In this document: positions 8,587-17,263 of the stretch, piece by piece | Numbering within the stretch: the first letter of the stretch is position 1 | Layout of the letters: every line of letters begins with the position of its first letter | NCBI RefSeq assembly: GCF_017052465.1 | Contig: NZ_JAFHKT010000104.1 | Location: forward strand, 1 to 48,569 | Direction of reading: 5' to 3' | DNA from: Arthrobacter pascens | Lineage (GTDB): Bacteria; Actinomycetota; Actinomycetes; Actinomycetales; Micrococcaceae | Length of the DNA: 48,569 nucleotides | The notes under the pieces: model-generated | What the model was told of the DNA's origin: nothing | The model's input: only the letters and a program-made list of their open reading frames with translations | Database searches by the model: none | Program-made: the position numbers and the translations under genes

Positions 8587-8958
8587 ATGAGCTACAGCGG
8601 AAGTCAGTCCGAGAAGCCGGTAGCAGCCGGTGACCTAGACCGCAGCCATATCGGTCAGACGGTGAGCTTTGAATCGAACGACTTCACGGTTGTCTTCGGA
8701 ACACTCTCCGGCATTGCCCGGACCGAGGCCATGGTGTACCTGTCGCTTCAGGGGGTGGGCGGCGGCACACATCTGAAGGACGAGTACGACGTGCCTGTCA
8801 GCCAGAACGTCTACGTTCAGCTGGATCCCCTGAGCACCGCCGGGAAAACCCTCGCGGACGCGGAACGGGTCATCAAGGAGAAGTTCGACGAGATCAAGAA
8901 GAACCTCCGGGACCGGGAACAGAAACCGGACGCCGAACAGAAGCCCGACTCCGAGTAA
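8587..8958 (+). CDS. small acidic/charged protein of unknown function
   Basis: A 123-residue soluble protein with a strong ribosome-binding site (AGGAGAAG) 7 bases upstream. Residues about 15-82 look like a compact beta-rich domain (IGQTVSFESNDFTVVFGTLSGI, then DEYDVPVSQNVYVQLDP). The remainder is a highly charged helix (ADAERVIKEKFDEIKKNLRD) ending in a Lys/Pro/Glu repeat tail (EQKPDAEQKPDSE). No signal peptide and no family recognised. A strong shared terminator follows. It is the first gene outside the repeat-flanked modules. Confidence 0.75.
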   Translation: MSYSGSQSEKPVAAGDLDRSHIGQTVSFESNDFTVVFGTLSGIARTEAMVYLSLQGVGGGTHLKDEYDVPVSQNVYVQLDPLSTAGKTLADAERVIKEKFDEIKKNLRDREQKPDAEQKPDSE

Positions 8959-8976
8959 CCGGAATCCGGCCAGCAA

Positions 8977-9009
8977 GGAACCCCGCAGTGCCCAGCACTG
9001 CGGGGTTCC
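8977..9009. terminator. bidirectional intrinsic terminator
   Basis: Perfect 14-bp arms, GGAACCCCGCAGTG and CACTGCGGGGTTCC, with a 5-base loop lie between two convergent genes and are followed by T-rich sequence on both strands. Confidence 0.85.
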
Positions 9010-9035
9010 TCTGTCACGCGCCCAGAGCGCTCCCA

Positions 9036-9764
9036 CTACCCGTGAGTGACCACAGCACCCACCAGAGCGAACAACGTCCCGGCCGCCAAGGCAACGAGGG
9101 CACGTTTCCGGGTGGGATACAGCCAGCGCACTGCGAATACAGCAACTGCCAGGATGACGCCGTTGACGACGCTCAGGATGACCGCGACCCACTCGGTCCC
9201 GGTGGCCACGCCGAAACCTCCGCCGCTGCAACCGCTGATCCCGCACCAGAAAAAACCGGCCACCATCCACTGCGGAAGGCTCAGCAGAACTGCCAGCGGC
9301 ACGGCCCACCAGAGCTTGCTGACGTCCGGGGTGACCCCGCGCAGCGCCACCCGCGGATACTGAGCCGAGGCGCCGGGCAGGCCGGCGGCCGGAACCTGTG
9401 CGACCCTCCGGATACCAAGGACAATCAACCGGAAGACACCCGTGTTGACCACCGCAAGGAGGACGTATCCCAGATAATAGAGGACCGTCGTCGGGCTCAA
9501 TCCGGCCAAACTGAACTCATCCGGCGAGGTCGGACCCTCGGAACTAAACATGCCGATGATCAAATAGGCAGCCGACAGGGGCAGTGTCAGATACACCATG
9601 GCGAGCAGCAGGCCCTCTTTGGTTCGGGCATCCAGGTCCAGCCCCAAGCCATTGGTAAGTAGCGCCGCAACTACTGCGGCGACCGTCACCGACAGATAAA
9701 CGACGACGGCGGCTCTGGCCCAGCGCGGCAAGGCCCTTTCATTCGGCCGAGATCCACTACTCAC
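9036..9764 (-). CDS. polytopic membrane protein, unknown function
   Basis: A 242-residue integral membrane protein with five or six hydrophobic helices: ARAAVVVYLSVTVAAVVAALL, then LLLAMVYLTLPLSAAYLIIG, VLYYLGYVLLAVVNTGVFRL, WWAVPLAVLLSLPQ, WVAVILSVVNGVILAVAVFAV and ALVALAAGTLFALVGAV. I take a GTG start at 9762-9764 because GGGGGAG lies 5 bases upstream. Earlier in-frame methionines would make the protein begin inside an extragenic repeat (SLVEPVETP is the translated repeat). A Cys-rich loop (WCGISGCSGGG) lies between helices 4 and 5. Family not recognised. Confidence 0.75.
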   Translation of the reverse strand: MSSGSRPNERALPRWARAAVVVYLSVTVAAVVAALLTNGLGLDLDARTKEGLLLAMVYLTLPLSAAYLIIGMFSSEGPTSPDEFSLAGLSPTTVLYYLGYVLLAVVNTGVFRLIVLGIRRVAQVPAAGLPGASAQYPRVALRGVTPDVSKLWWAVPLAVLLSLPQWMVAGFFWCGISGCSGGGFGVATGTEWVAVILSVVNGVILAVAVFAVRWLYPTRKRALVALAAGTLFALVGAVVTHG

Positions 9765-9806
9765 AACGCTCCCCCTTGACGTCATTCCGGCCCGCTCGCA
9801 CGCCGG

Positions 9807-9846
9807 GGTTTCGACAGGCTCAACCAGCGACAGGCTCAACCACCGG
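9807..9846. repeat. Arthrobacter-type extragenic palindromic repeat, two partial copies
   Basis: GGTTTCGACAGGCTCAACCA is followed at once by GCGACAGGCTCAACCACCGG, so CGACAGGCTCAACCA occurs twice in tandem. This is the short repeat scattered through intergenic regions of Arthrobacter relatives. It lies between the membrane protein gene and the end of the LuxR gene. Confidence 0.7.
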
Positions 9847-9849
9847 AGG

Positions 9850-10887
9850 CTAAACCAGCAGCTTTGCCACCAGCTCCCCGCGGCTGCCGACGCCCACTTT
9901 TCCGTAGAGCGCCTTCAGGTGGTCGTGCACCGTGTGCGGGGAGATGAACAGATTCCGGGCGACGTCCGCCGTCGAAATTCCGGACAGAAGCTCCAGGCAG
10001 ACCTCCCGCTCACGGGCGGAGACCCCGTAGGCCGCCAGCAGGAGGCTGACCACGTCGTGCGTGGTGGCCGGCTCCACGGTGACCACCATCTGCTCGGGGT
10101 CGTCGCCCGTAATGAGGCGGCTGGCCTGCAGCACCACCCAGTTGCCGCCGGCGTCCCGCATTCTGGCCCGGGCAGTGCCTGAGACGGAGGCATGGGCCTG
10201 CGCCACGACAGAGTGCAGCGTCATGGTGAAACCGCCCGGCGCCGCATCCTCCACCTCGGCCAACCACAGGACCGCGGCAGGAGTGGCCGCCCGCAGTTCG
10301 CCGTGGATGCCGGCGATCACGATCACCGGCCCACCCGCAGCGGCGCGTTGCCCGCGCCGCACCCGCACGGCCACCCGGGTGGCAGCTGCCAGGGTGGCGG
10401 TGACGGCGTCCAGGAACTCCACCTCGCGGTCCGAGAAGTCCTGCCCGCCCTCCCGGAAGATACTGCCCACACCCCAGCACGCCTCGTCCACCCGGAACGC
10501 CCCGCGCAGCTCATGATGCAGACCCAGTGGTCCCAACAGGTCGTTGATCCGGACGCTGCGGACCACGTCCCGGTGCGGGGCATCGGAAATCCTGGCCACG
10601 GGCCGCGGCCGCCGCAGCAGCTCCCTGAAGGTGTTGGGTTCGGCGCCGGTGTACTCGGACTCGGCGAAGCGGGCGGCATATTCGTCCGTCACCGGCCACG
10701 GCCGCCAGTTGGTCACGGACGTCATCCCCAGCGTGTCCGGGTCCACCGCGGCCCAGCAGCCCTGGTCGAACGGCACCGCCTGCCGCACCACGGCCAGTGC
10801 CGCAGTGTAGAGCTCAGCCAGGTCCAGGCCGCCCGCGGCGAGGTCCGCCATCTCCCGCCGGGCGCGCTCAGCGCGCTCCTCCCACAT
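9850..10887 (-). CDS. LuxR-family regulator with GAF-type sensor domain
   Basis: A 345-residue regulator. The N-terminal half (about 20-175) is a GAF-like sensing domain (FDQGCWAAVDPDTLGMTSVTNW, later GVGSIFREGGQDFSDREVEFLDAV). A middle PAS-like segment runs to about 275. The C-terminal ~60 residues are a LuxR/FixJ helix-turn-helix (VSAREREVCLELLSGISTADVARNL, then ISPHTVHDHLKALYGKVGV). The methionine of MWEERAERARRE is chosen; sequence further upstream is antisense to the neighbouring DUF1304 gene. It diverges from that gene, which makes the DUF1304 gene a candidate target. The signal is unknown. Confidence 0.88.
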   Translation of the reverse strand: MWEERAERARREMADLAAGGLDLAELYTAALAVVRQAVPFDQGCWAAVDPDTLGMTSVTNWRPWPVTDEYAARFAESEYTGAEPNTFRELLRRPRPVARISDAPHRDVVRSVRINDLLGPLGLHHELRGAFRVDEACWGVGSIFREGGQDFSDREVEFLDAVTATLAAATRVAVRVRRGQRAAAGGPVIVIAGIHGELRAATPAAVLWLAEVEDAAPGGFTMTLHSVVAQAHASVSGTARARMRDAGGNWVVLQASRLITGDDPEQMVVTVEPATTHDVVSLLLAAYGVSAREREVCLELLSGISTADVARNLFISPHTVHDHLKALYGKVGVGSRGELVAKLLV

Positions 10888-11007
10888 ACGTCCAGTATCC
10901 GGCCGGAGGGCCGGACCGCAATCCCCCAAACCGGGGATTGCGTGGGTCTCCAGGAACCCCCGGTGAGGGGATCGCAGGGCCGCGCGCCGCCGTCGTACTC
11001 TTCCTCC

Positions 11008-11406
11008 ATGAACGCCGTATCGCAGCTCTTCGCGGTGCTTGCCGCACTGATCTATATCGTGGTGTTCCCGCTGGAAAGTTTCTTCCTGCGGCACCCGGCA
11101 GCGCAGAAGTTCCTCAGCACACCTGCACAGAACGTGCCCGCCGTGATGATGTGGGCCATCCCCACCGGCTTCCGCAACCTTCTGATCGGCTTGGGGAACA
11201 TCGCCGGGGTGGTTGCGGTGAACACCGGCTACCTGGTGGTGGGCTACACCCTGGTGGTCTACTGCTGCGCCAACATGGTGCTCAGCGGCGCCGCCATGGG
11301 GCTGGCGGACTGGCTGGGCCACTATCCCAAGAAGGGCGACAGCATCCCCGGCACGCTCGGCGCGACCGTCCCGCCCCTTATTGCGCTGGCTGCGCTGCCG
11401 TTCTGA
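11008..11406 (+). CDS. DUF1304 family membrane protein
   Basis: A 132-residue protein with four predicted transmembrane helices: about 5-25, 49-68, 74-96 and 117-132. The family signature is visible: a first helix ending in a conserved Glu (VVFPLESFFL), then the IPTGFRNLLIGLGN segment. DUF1304 proteins have no established function. The start lies 120 bp from the divergent LuxR regulator start, so the two share one promoter region. Likely monocistronic. Confidence 0.85.
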   Translation: MNAVSQLFAVLAALIYIVVFPLESFFLRHPAAQKFLSTPAQNVPAVMMWAIPTGFRNLLIGLGNIAGVVAVNTGYLVVGYTLVVYCCANMVLSGAAMGLADWLGHYPKKGDSIPGTLGATVPPLIALAALPF

Positions 11407-11478
11407 GCAAGCTGGCGCCGTCGCTCTGTCCCCCGATGTCCATCACGGGTTCCGACAGTGCCGCCCATAAGATGAGGC

Positions 11479-12372
11479 ATGGACTTCGAGGACACGCTTT
11501 GGACGGTTTTGGGGGCCGGGCTGGTTCTGCTGATGCTCGTCGACGTCTTTCGTACGCTCCTATACCCGCACGGTTCCGGTCCAGTAGGCCGGGCGATCGT
11601 GCGCGGATTCTGGCTGGCGTCAAGGAAACTGCGCGGCCGGGGCTCTTTCATCGCAGCACCCTTGGCCATGGCCGCTGTGATTGGCGCCTGGGCAGCCTTG
11701 GCGGCCATCGGCTGGGCCCTGCTTTATCTGCCCCATCTGCCGGCCGGTTTTGTGCACGCGGCCGGGGTTCCACAGCGGGGCGACTTCGCCGAAGCGCTGT
11801 ACATTTCCCTTGTCACGCTTTCCACTGTGGGGTTCGGCGAAATCGTGCCGGCACATCCGCTGCTCAGGCTGGTTGTGGCCCTCCAGGCCGTCACGGGTTT
11901 CGGGTTGCTGACGGCAACGGTCACCTGGATCCTGCAAACGTACCCGGCCCTGAACCGCCGCCGGGCCCTCGCCCACCAGCTGAACCTGTTCAGGGAGGCT
12001 GCAGGTCCGGCCGGTGTCTTGTCGCTGGACCCCCTGCACGCTGCCGGGCTGTTGGAGTCAATGGCCGGAAACGTGGCGTCGGTGAGCATAGACCTGCTTG
12101 CGTTCCATGAAACCTACTACTTCCGCGAAGTCGAGCAGCGCGGCTCCCTGCCGGCCACGGTCGCCTACGCCCAGGAGCTGGCGTCCGAGGCCCAGCGCAG
12201 CGCGAACCCTGAACTCCAGTTCGCCGGACGGATGCTCCACGCGGCGCTGGACGGACTCGCAGACGTCCTTCGCGGCAAATTCGGCCATCCAGGAACAACG
12301 TCTTCCGATGTGTTCGACAGCTACGAGCTGCACCACCGACACCGGCGGCGTGGAGAACAGGACGCAAACTAG
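11479..12372 (+). CDS. two-pore-helix type potassium channel family protein
   Basis: A 297-residue membrane protein. Hydrophobic helix about 8-28, another about 60-83, a pore loop with selectivity filter TVGFGE at 116-121, and a final helix about 128-148, then a ~145-residue cytoplasmic domain that is helical and has no RCK nucleotide-binding motif. The filter differs from the canonical TVGYGD in two positions; F for Y and E for D are tolerated in some bacterial channels. A GATGAGG ribosome-binding site precedes the start. Likely role is K+ or monovalent cation flux across the plasma membrane. Confidence 0.85.
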   Translation: MDFEDTLWTVLGAGLVLLMLVDVFRTLLYPHGSGPVGRAIVRGFWLASRKLRGRGSFIAAPLAMAAVIGAWAALAAIGWALLYLPHLPAGFVHAAGVPQRGDFAEALYISLVTLSTVGFGEIVPAHPLLRLVVALQAVTGFGLLTATVTWILQTYPALNRRRALAHQLNLFREAAGPAGVLSLDPLHAAGLLESMAGNVASVSIDLLAFHETYYFREVEQRGSLPATVAYAQELASEAQRSANPELQFAGRMLHAALDGLADVLRGKFGHPGTTSSDVFDSYELHHRHRRRGEQDAN

Positions 12373-12422
12373 GTCCACGGCCATTCCGCGAACCGTGTAC
12401 TGACGCGGCGTACCCTGAGGCT

Positions 12423-13217
12423 ATGGAAATCGAGGTCCGGAACCTGAGGCTCCGCACCGGCATCACTCTGCCGTGCCTCGTCCAGGACGACGCCGCTGCG
12501 AAGCCGGTGCTGCTGCTGCATGCGTGGGGCGAATCCCGCGGCAGCTTTGACCGCCTGATACCCCTGCTGACCGGTTTCAGGATCTACGCCCCCGACCTCC
12601 GCGGGCAGGGCGAGGCGGACAAACCGGAAGACGGCTACTCCCTGGCAGAACAGGCCGAGGACGCCGCCGCGATCCTGGACGCCCTCGACGTGCCGCGGGC
12701 CTTCGTCGTCGGCTCCTCCAGCGGCGGCTACGTCGCGCAGCAGCTGGCTGTTACCCACCCCGGGCAGGTTGCGGCGCTGGTGCTGGTGGGCTCTCCCCTG
12801 AGCCTTCGGGGGCGGACCCCCTTCGCCGATGACGTGGATGCCCTGACCGATCCCCTCGACGAGGGCTGGGTCCGGGATTCCCTGTCCTGGTTTCCCCTGC
12901 TGCACGACGTTCCCCCTTGGTTCATCGAGGACCGCGTGCGCGACGGCCTCAGGATGCCCGCCCACGCGTGGAAGGCCATCCTGAACGGGCTGATCACGGC
13001 CACGCCGCCCACGGAAAAGGGAACCATCGAGGCACCCACGCTGATCCTGTGGGGCGCCCAGGACAACCTGCTGCCGCGCAGCGACCAGGAAACCCTCGCC
13101 ATCCGGATCCCCGGCGCCGTGCTGACGGTCTACCCCGACGTGGCGCACCTGGTCCTGTGGGAGTGCCCGGAGCGGGTCGCCGGGGACGCGACGGCGTTCC
13201 TCACGTCGTGTGCCTGA
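12423..13217 (+). CDS. alpha/beta hydrolase
   Basis: A 264-residue alpha/beta-hydrolase-fold enzyme. The oxyanion region (LLHAWGES), nucleophile elbow GSSSGG with Ser99, Asp214 (WGAQDNLLP) and His242 (DVAHLVLWE) give a complete catalytic triad. No signal peptide, so cytoplasmic. The fold includes esterases, lactonases and C-C hydrolases; the sequence does not decide between them. It follows the channel gene by 50 bp with CTGAGG upstream, and may be cotranscribed with it. Confidence 0.85.
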   Translation: MEIEVRNLRLRTGITLPCLVQDDAAAKPVLLLHAWGESRGSFDRLIPLLTGFRIYAPDLRGQGEADKPEDGYSLAEQAEDAAAILDALDVPRAFVVGSSSGGYVAQQLAVTHPGQVAALVLVGSPLSLRGRTPFADDVDALTDPLDEGWVRDSLSWFPLLHDVPPWFIEDRVRDGLRMPAHAWKAILNGLITATPPTEKGTIEAPTLILWGAQDNLLPRSDQETLAIRIPGAVLTVYPDVAHLVLWECPERVAGDATAFLTSCA

Positions 13218-13376
13218 CACCCCGGACGGACGGGTCGTCCTGCACCTTGCCGCCCTCTCAACCCCGGCGGTAGCCTGAAAAACAGATGACGGGCCGCGCC
13301 GCCCACCACCGGTTCTGAAAGCGCCGGCACCGCAGCGCCCACGGCTCAGACCCGCCACCGGGAACGGGGAGGCGCG

Positions 13377-15092
13377 ATGTCTACGCTCGCAGACGGCCGG
13401 GAAGCCTACGCCGAACGGCGCTGGCCGGACGCCGTCGGGCAGTACACCGCTGCCGAGCACGACGCCGAACTGCCGGCCGGCGATCTGGAACGGCTGGCCA
13501 CCTCCGTCATCCTCACCGGCCGGGCCCCAGAGGGAGTGGACATCCTGGCCCGGGCGCACCTGAAGTACCTCGCCGACGGCGACTACCCCGCCGCCGCCCG
13601 CTGCGCCGTCTGGACCGGGATGAACCTCATCCTGCTGGGCGAACCGGCCCGCAGCGCCGGCTGGCTCGGCCGCGCCCGCCGGATCGTCGAGGACCTGCCC
13701 GAGCCCTGCCCCGTCGAGGGCCTGCTGTTCGTCCCTGCCGGGCTGGGCGCCCTCTACCAAGGCGACGGCGCCGCCGCCGCGGAAGCCTTCACCCGGGCCG
13801 CCGACCTCGGCCGGGAACGTGGCGACGCTGACACGGCGGCCCTCGGCATGCTGGGCCTCGGGCAGGCAAAGATCATGCTGGGCCAGCTCGACGACGGCCT
13901 GGCCCTGCTCGACGAAGCCATGGTCGCCGTCACGGTCGGGGAAATCTCCCCGGTCCCCGCCGGGATCATCTACTGCGCAGTGATCGGAACGTGCCATCTG
14001 GCCTTCGACCTGCACCGCGCCCACGAGTGGACACGGGCGCTGGACCGGTGGTGCAACGCTCAACAGAACCTGGTGGCTTACAGCGGCCAGTGCCAGATGC
14101 ACCGGGCCGAGCTGTACCGGCTGCACGGCGCCTGGACGGAGGCGATCGACGCCGCCGAAACGGCGCAGGGCCTCGCCTTCCGCGGCGACCGGATGGCCAC
14201 CTACGGCGGCTTCTACGAACAGGGCGAAATCCACCGGCTCCGCGGCGACTTCGACGCCGCCGAAGCCTCCTACCTGCAAGCGCAGGAGACCGGTTTCCCG
14301 CCGCACCCCGGGCTGGCGCTCCTGCGCCTGGCCCAAGGGAAGCCGGACCAGGCCCAGTCCCTCCTCCGGCAGGCCATGGACGGTGCCGCCCCCGACTACC
14401 GGCGCCGGATGCTCGCCGCCCGGGTAGAGATCGAACTGGCAGCAGGCGACGGAGGGGCAGCGCGGGCCGCCATGGAGGAGCTGGCCTCGCTGTGCGCTTC
14501 GTTCGACATGCCCATGCTGCACGCCCTCGCCGAGCAGTCCGAGGCCGCTGTCCTGTTCCACGAAGGCGACCCCGAGGCTGCCATGGTCCTGCTTCGCCGC
14601 GCGTGGTCCCGCTGGATCAGCCTCGACGCGCCGTTCGAGGCGGCCCGCTGCCGAGCCCTGCTGGCCAGCCTGTGCGCCGCGCTCGGCGATGAGGAATCCG
14701 CCCGGCTGGAGCGTGCGGCGGCCCGGACAGCATTTTCCGAACTGAGCGCCACGCCGGCGCTGTCGGCGCTTGAGTCATCGGGACTTGAGTTGTCGGGGCT
14801 GGAAAAATCGGGGCTTGGGCAACCGGTGCCCGTTGCGCCGGACGCCCGGACAGCCCCGCTGCCAGCCTCCGCGGACGACGTCGGCCATCCCGCCGGCGCC
14901 GGGCCGCTCACCGCCCGCGAAACCGAGGTGGTCCAGCTCGTCTCCGCCGGACTGAGCAACCGGGACATCGCCGCAGAGCTGTTCATCAGCGAGAAAACGG
15001 TGGCCCGGCACCTGAGCAATATCTTCACCAAGCTGGGCCTGACCTCCCGGGCCGCGGCCACGGCCTACGCGTACCGGCACGGGCTCGTCTGA
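13377..15092 (+). CDS. LuxR-family regulator with TPR-type N-terminal domain
   Basis: A 571-residue regulator. About residues 1-440 are helical TPR-like repeats (for example EAYAERRWPDAVGQYTAAE near the start and GALYQGDGAAAAEAFTRA about 120-140), a scaffold for protein or ligand binding. A linker (about 460-510) contains short near-repeats (LESSGLELSGLEKSGLG). The C-terminus is a LuxR DNA-binding domain (LTARETEVVQLVSAGLSNRDI, then ISEKTVARHLSNIFTKLGL). No NB-ARC or AAA ATPase is visible, unlike MalT/LAL regulators, so this is a short ATPase-free version. GGGGAGG precedes the start. Its targets may include the downstream transporter-like and flavoprotein genes, but no operator was identified. 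Confidence 0.88.
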   Translation: MSTLADGREAYAERRWPDAVGQYTAAEHDAELPAGDLERLATSVILTGRAPEGVDILARAHLKYLADGDYPAAARCAVWTGMNLILLGEPARSAGWLGRARRIVEDLPEPCPVEGLLFVPAGLGALYQGDGAAAAEAFTRAADLGRERGDADTAALGMLGLGQAKIMLGQLDDGLALLDEAMVAVTVGEISPVPAGIIYCAVIGTCHLAFDLHRAHEWTRALDRWCNAQQNLVAYSGQCQMHRAELYRLHGAWTEAIDAAETAQGLAFRGDRMATYGGFYEQGEIHRLRGDFDAAEASYLQAQETGFPPHPGLALLRLAQGKPDQAQSLLRQAMDGAAPDYRRRMLAARVEIELAAGDGGAARAAMEELASLCASFDMPMLHALAEQSEAAVLFHEGDPEAAMVLLRRAWSRWISLDAPFEAARCRALLASLCAALGDEESARLERAAARTAFSELSATPALSALESSGLELSGLEKSGLGQPVPVAPDARTAPLPASADDVGHPAGAGPLTARETEVVQLVSAGLSNRDIAAELFISEKTVARHLSNIFTKLGLTSRAAATAYAYRHGLV

Positions 15093-15198
15093 CCTCCCTC
15101 CCTGCATAGAATTACCCATTCCCCGCCCGCCGGATTGCGCCCGGAAATGGGTGGTTCGCCCGATTTGCCGCGCCGCGCCGAAAAATAGCGTTAGTGGC

Positions 15199-15531
15199 AT
15201 GAACATTTCGGTGCTCGCAGGAATGGTTTCCACCGTCCTCTTCGCGGTGAGCTACCTGCCCATGCTGCTCAAGGCCCTGCGCACGCGGGATCTTGACTCC
15301 TACAGCCTCGGCTACCTGGCGCTAAGCAACGCCGCCAATGCAGTGCACTCCGTCTACGTCGTCAGCCTCCCAATGGGGCCGATCTGGCTGCTGCACTCCT
15401 TCTACGTCGTCGCCTCCGCGCTGCTGCTCATCTGGTACCTGCGCTTCCGGTCGGAGCACAACGTTCATAACCCCGCAACCGCACCTGCATCACCAAGGAG
15501 GAACCACTATGACCACCACCCCAGCAACTGA
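15199..15531 (+). CDS. SemiSWEET-like PQ-loop small membrane protein
   Basis: A 110-residue protein with three predicted helices (about 5-22, 38-56, 65-85) and the PQ-loop character SYLPMLLKALRTRDLDSYS in the first loop. Proteins of this size and layout form dimers that move sugars or other small solutes, although Pro-Gln is replaced here by Leu-Pro. The last 23 bases overlap the start of the flavoprotein gene, which indicates cotranscription. Confidence 0.75.
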   Translation: MNISVLAGMVSTVLFAVSYLPMLLKALRTRDLDSYSLGYLALSNAANAVHSVYVVSLPMGPIWLLHSFYVVASALLLIWYLRFRSEHNVHNPATAPASPRRNHYDHHPSN

Positions 15532-16615
15532 CACCCGCGGCGCCGTCGGCACAGCCGCCGTCGACACTGTCATCATCGGCGCCGGACAGTCCGGCCTGGC
15601 GCTGGGCTACTACCTGGCGCAGCAGCACCGGAACTTCGTCATCCTCGACGCCGGCACACGGGTCGGCGACGCGTGGCGGAACCGCTGGGACTCGCTGCGC
15701 CTGTTCACCCCCGCCAAGTACGACGGCCTGCCCGGCCGGCCCTTCCCCGGGGACCGCCTCGCCTTCCCCACCAAGGACGAGCAGGCGGACTATCTGGAGG
15801 ACTATGCCTCCCGGTTCCACCTGCCGGTCCGGCCCAACACGGCCGTCACCCGGGTGAGCCACGACGGGCAGCGGTTCCACGTCACGGCTGGCGCGCAGCA
15901 CTGGACGGCGGCGAACGTCGTCCTCGCCACCGGCGCCTGCCAGCTGCCCAAGACGCCACGCTTTGCCGCGGAACTGCCGTCCGACGTCGTCCAGCTCCAC
16001 TCCTCCAACTACAGGAACCCGGCCCAGCTCCAGCCCGGGCCGGTCCTGGTGGTGGGCGTGGGCAACTCCGGGGCAGAGATCGCCCTGGAGACCAGCCGCA
16101 AGCATGACACCTGGCTGGCTGGCAAGCCGAGCGCCGAGGTCCCGTTCCGGCACGGCCGGACCGCGGCGCGGTTCATTATCCCGGTGGTCCGCTTCGCCGG
16201 GCTGCACGTGCTGACCACCAGCACCCCGGTGGGGCGCAAGGTGCTGCCCAAGATGGCAGTCATGGCCACGCCCCTGATCCGCACCAAGCTCGCGGACCTC
16301 GGCGCCGCTGGCGTCCACCTGGTGCCGCGGGTCGCCGGCGTCCAGGACGGCGAAGTAATGCTCGACGGCGGCCGGCACCTTCCGGTGGCAAACGTCATCT
16401 GGTGCACCGGCTTCACCGAGGACTACCCGTGGCTGGACATCGCGGCGCTCCCCGCGGACTGGCGGGAGCAGCAGCACCGCGGGATCGTGGATGCCCTGCC
16501 CGGCCTGTACCTGCTGGGGAAGGATTTCATCTTCTCGGCAGTCTCGGAAACCCTCCCCGGCGTATGCCGGGACGCCAAGTACCTGGCGAAACGGCTGGCC
16601 GCCACGCGGGCCTGA
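15509..16615 (+). CDS. flavin-dependent monooxygenase (COG2072/CzcO-like)
   Basis: A 368-residue FAD- and NADPH-binding oxidoreductase. The first dinucleotide motif GAGQSG is at residues 24-29 and the second GVGNSG at 183-188, the two-Rossmann layout of flavin-containing monooxygenases. TGACQLPKTP near 150 and VIWCTGF near 300 are typical conserved blocks. AAGGAGG lies 6-7 bases before the ATG. It overlaps the end of the PQ-loop gene. Substrate is unknown; the family oxygenates soft nucleophiles or, in Baeyer-Villiger members, ketones. Confidence 0.85.
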   Translation: MTTTPATDTRGAVGTAAVDTVIIGAGQSGLALGYYLAQQHRNFVILDAGTRVGDAWRNRWDSLRLFTPAKYDGLPGRPFPGDRLAFPTKDEQADYLEDYASRFHLPVRPNTAVTRVSHDGQRFHVTAGAQHWTAANVVLATGACQLPKTPRFAAELPSDVVQLHSSNYRNPAQLQPGPVLVVGVGNSGAEIALETSRKHDTWLAGKPSAEVPFRHGRTAARFIIPVVRFAGLHVLTTSTPVGRKVLPKMAVMATPLIRTKLADLGAAGVHLVPRVAGVQDGEVMLDGGRHLPVANVIWCTGFTEDYPWLDIAALPADWREQQHRGIVDALPGLYLLGKDFIFSAVSETLPGVCRDAKYLAKRLAATRA

Positions 16616-16647
16616 TCGAAGCAGCCTTCGCAACAGATGTGTGGTGT

Positions 16648-16676
16648 TTGCCCCATACTGCTCGGCCTTGCAATAC
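16648..16676 (+). promoter_or_regulatory. promoter of the DinB gene, probable leaderless transcript
   Basis: TTGCCC (16648-16653), a 17-bp spacer and CAATAC (16671-16676). The start codon ATG begins 8 bases after the -10 end and no Shine-Dalgarno sequence is visible, so transcription may start at or next to the AUG. Confidence 0.5.
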
Positions 16677-16683
16677 TTCACGC

Positions 16684-17181
16684 ATGCCTGCCCTCCCCGC
16701 CAACTTCGCCGACGGCGTCATCGACCAGCCGGTCCGCGTCCAGTTCGAGGCATTCCTCAATGAACACCGCAGCATGCTCAATTCCTGTCTGGACGGACTG
16801 ACCGAGGAGCAGGCGCGCCGGTCACTCGTGCCGTCGCGGACCACGCTGCTGGGCCTCGTGAAGCACGCCACCTTCGTCGAGAAGGTCTGGTTCGACGAGG
16901 CAATAACCTGCCGGCCGCGCGCCGAGATCGGCATCCCGGCCACGCCTGACGAATCGTTCATCCTCGACGACGGCGACTCCATCGCCAGCGTGCAGCAGGC
17001 CCACCGGGAGGCGTGCGATGCGTCGCGCCGCGCGGCGTCCTCCCTCGGGCTCGACGATCTGGTTCTGGGCAACCGGCGGGGTCCGCTGCCGCTGCGCTGG
17101 GTGTACCTTCACCTGCTGCGCGAGCTCGCCCAGCACTGCGGGCACGCAGACATCCTGCGCGAGCAGATCCTCAACGGCTGA
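16684..17181 (+). CDS. DinB/DUF664 family protein
   Basis: A 165-residue helical-bundle protein of the mini-DinB/DUF664 group. The metal-site histidines are visible in LGLVKHATFVEKVWF and ELAQHCGHADILREQ, which match the family pattern of one His on helix 2 and two near the C-terminus. In some actinobacteria, relatives act as thiol-dependent (mycothiol or bacillithiol) S-transferases; many others are uncharacterised. The start lacks a ribosome-binding site but lies right behind a promoter (leaderless). Confidence 0.85.
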   Translation: MPALPANFADGVIDQPVRVQFEAFLNEHRSMLNSCLDGLTEEQARRSLVPSRTTLLGLVKHATFVEKVWFDEAITCRPRAEIGIPATPDESFILDDGDSIASVQQAHREACDASRRAASSLGLDDLVLGNRRGPLPLRWVYLHLLRELAQHCGHADILREQILNG

Positions 17182-17263
17182 CCGCGCACTGCATCACCAC
17201 GCTGGCAACCGTCCCGGCCGGCGAGGGACCGCAGCGGCGAGCGCCGTCGTCGTTCTCAATCAG

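Noticed and set aside
9785..9839. Start of the membrane protein at MSLSLVEPVETP or MTSRGSV
   Set aside because: SLVEPVETP is the translation of the extragenic repeat; the GTG at 9764 has a strong GGGGGAG in place.
12369..14561. A 730-residue minus-strand open frame
   Set aside because: It is antisense to the alpha/beta hydrolase and LuxR-TPR genes, whose motifs are clear; the composition (Gly, Arg, Ala, Val, no domain) is that of an antisense frame.
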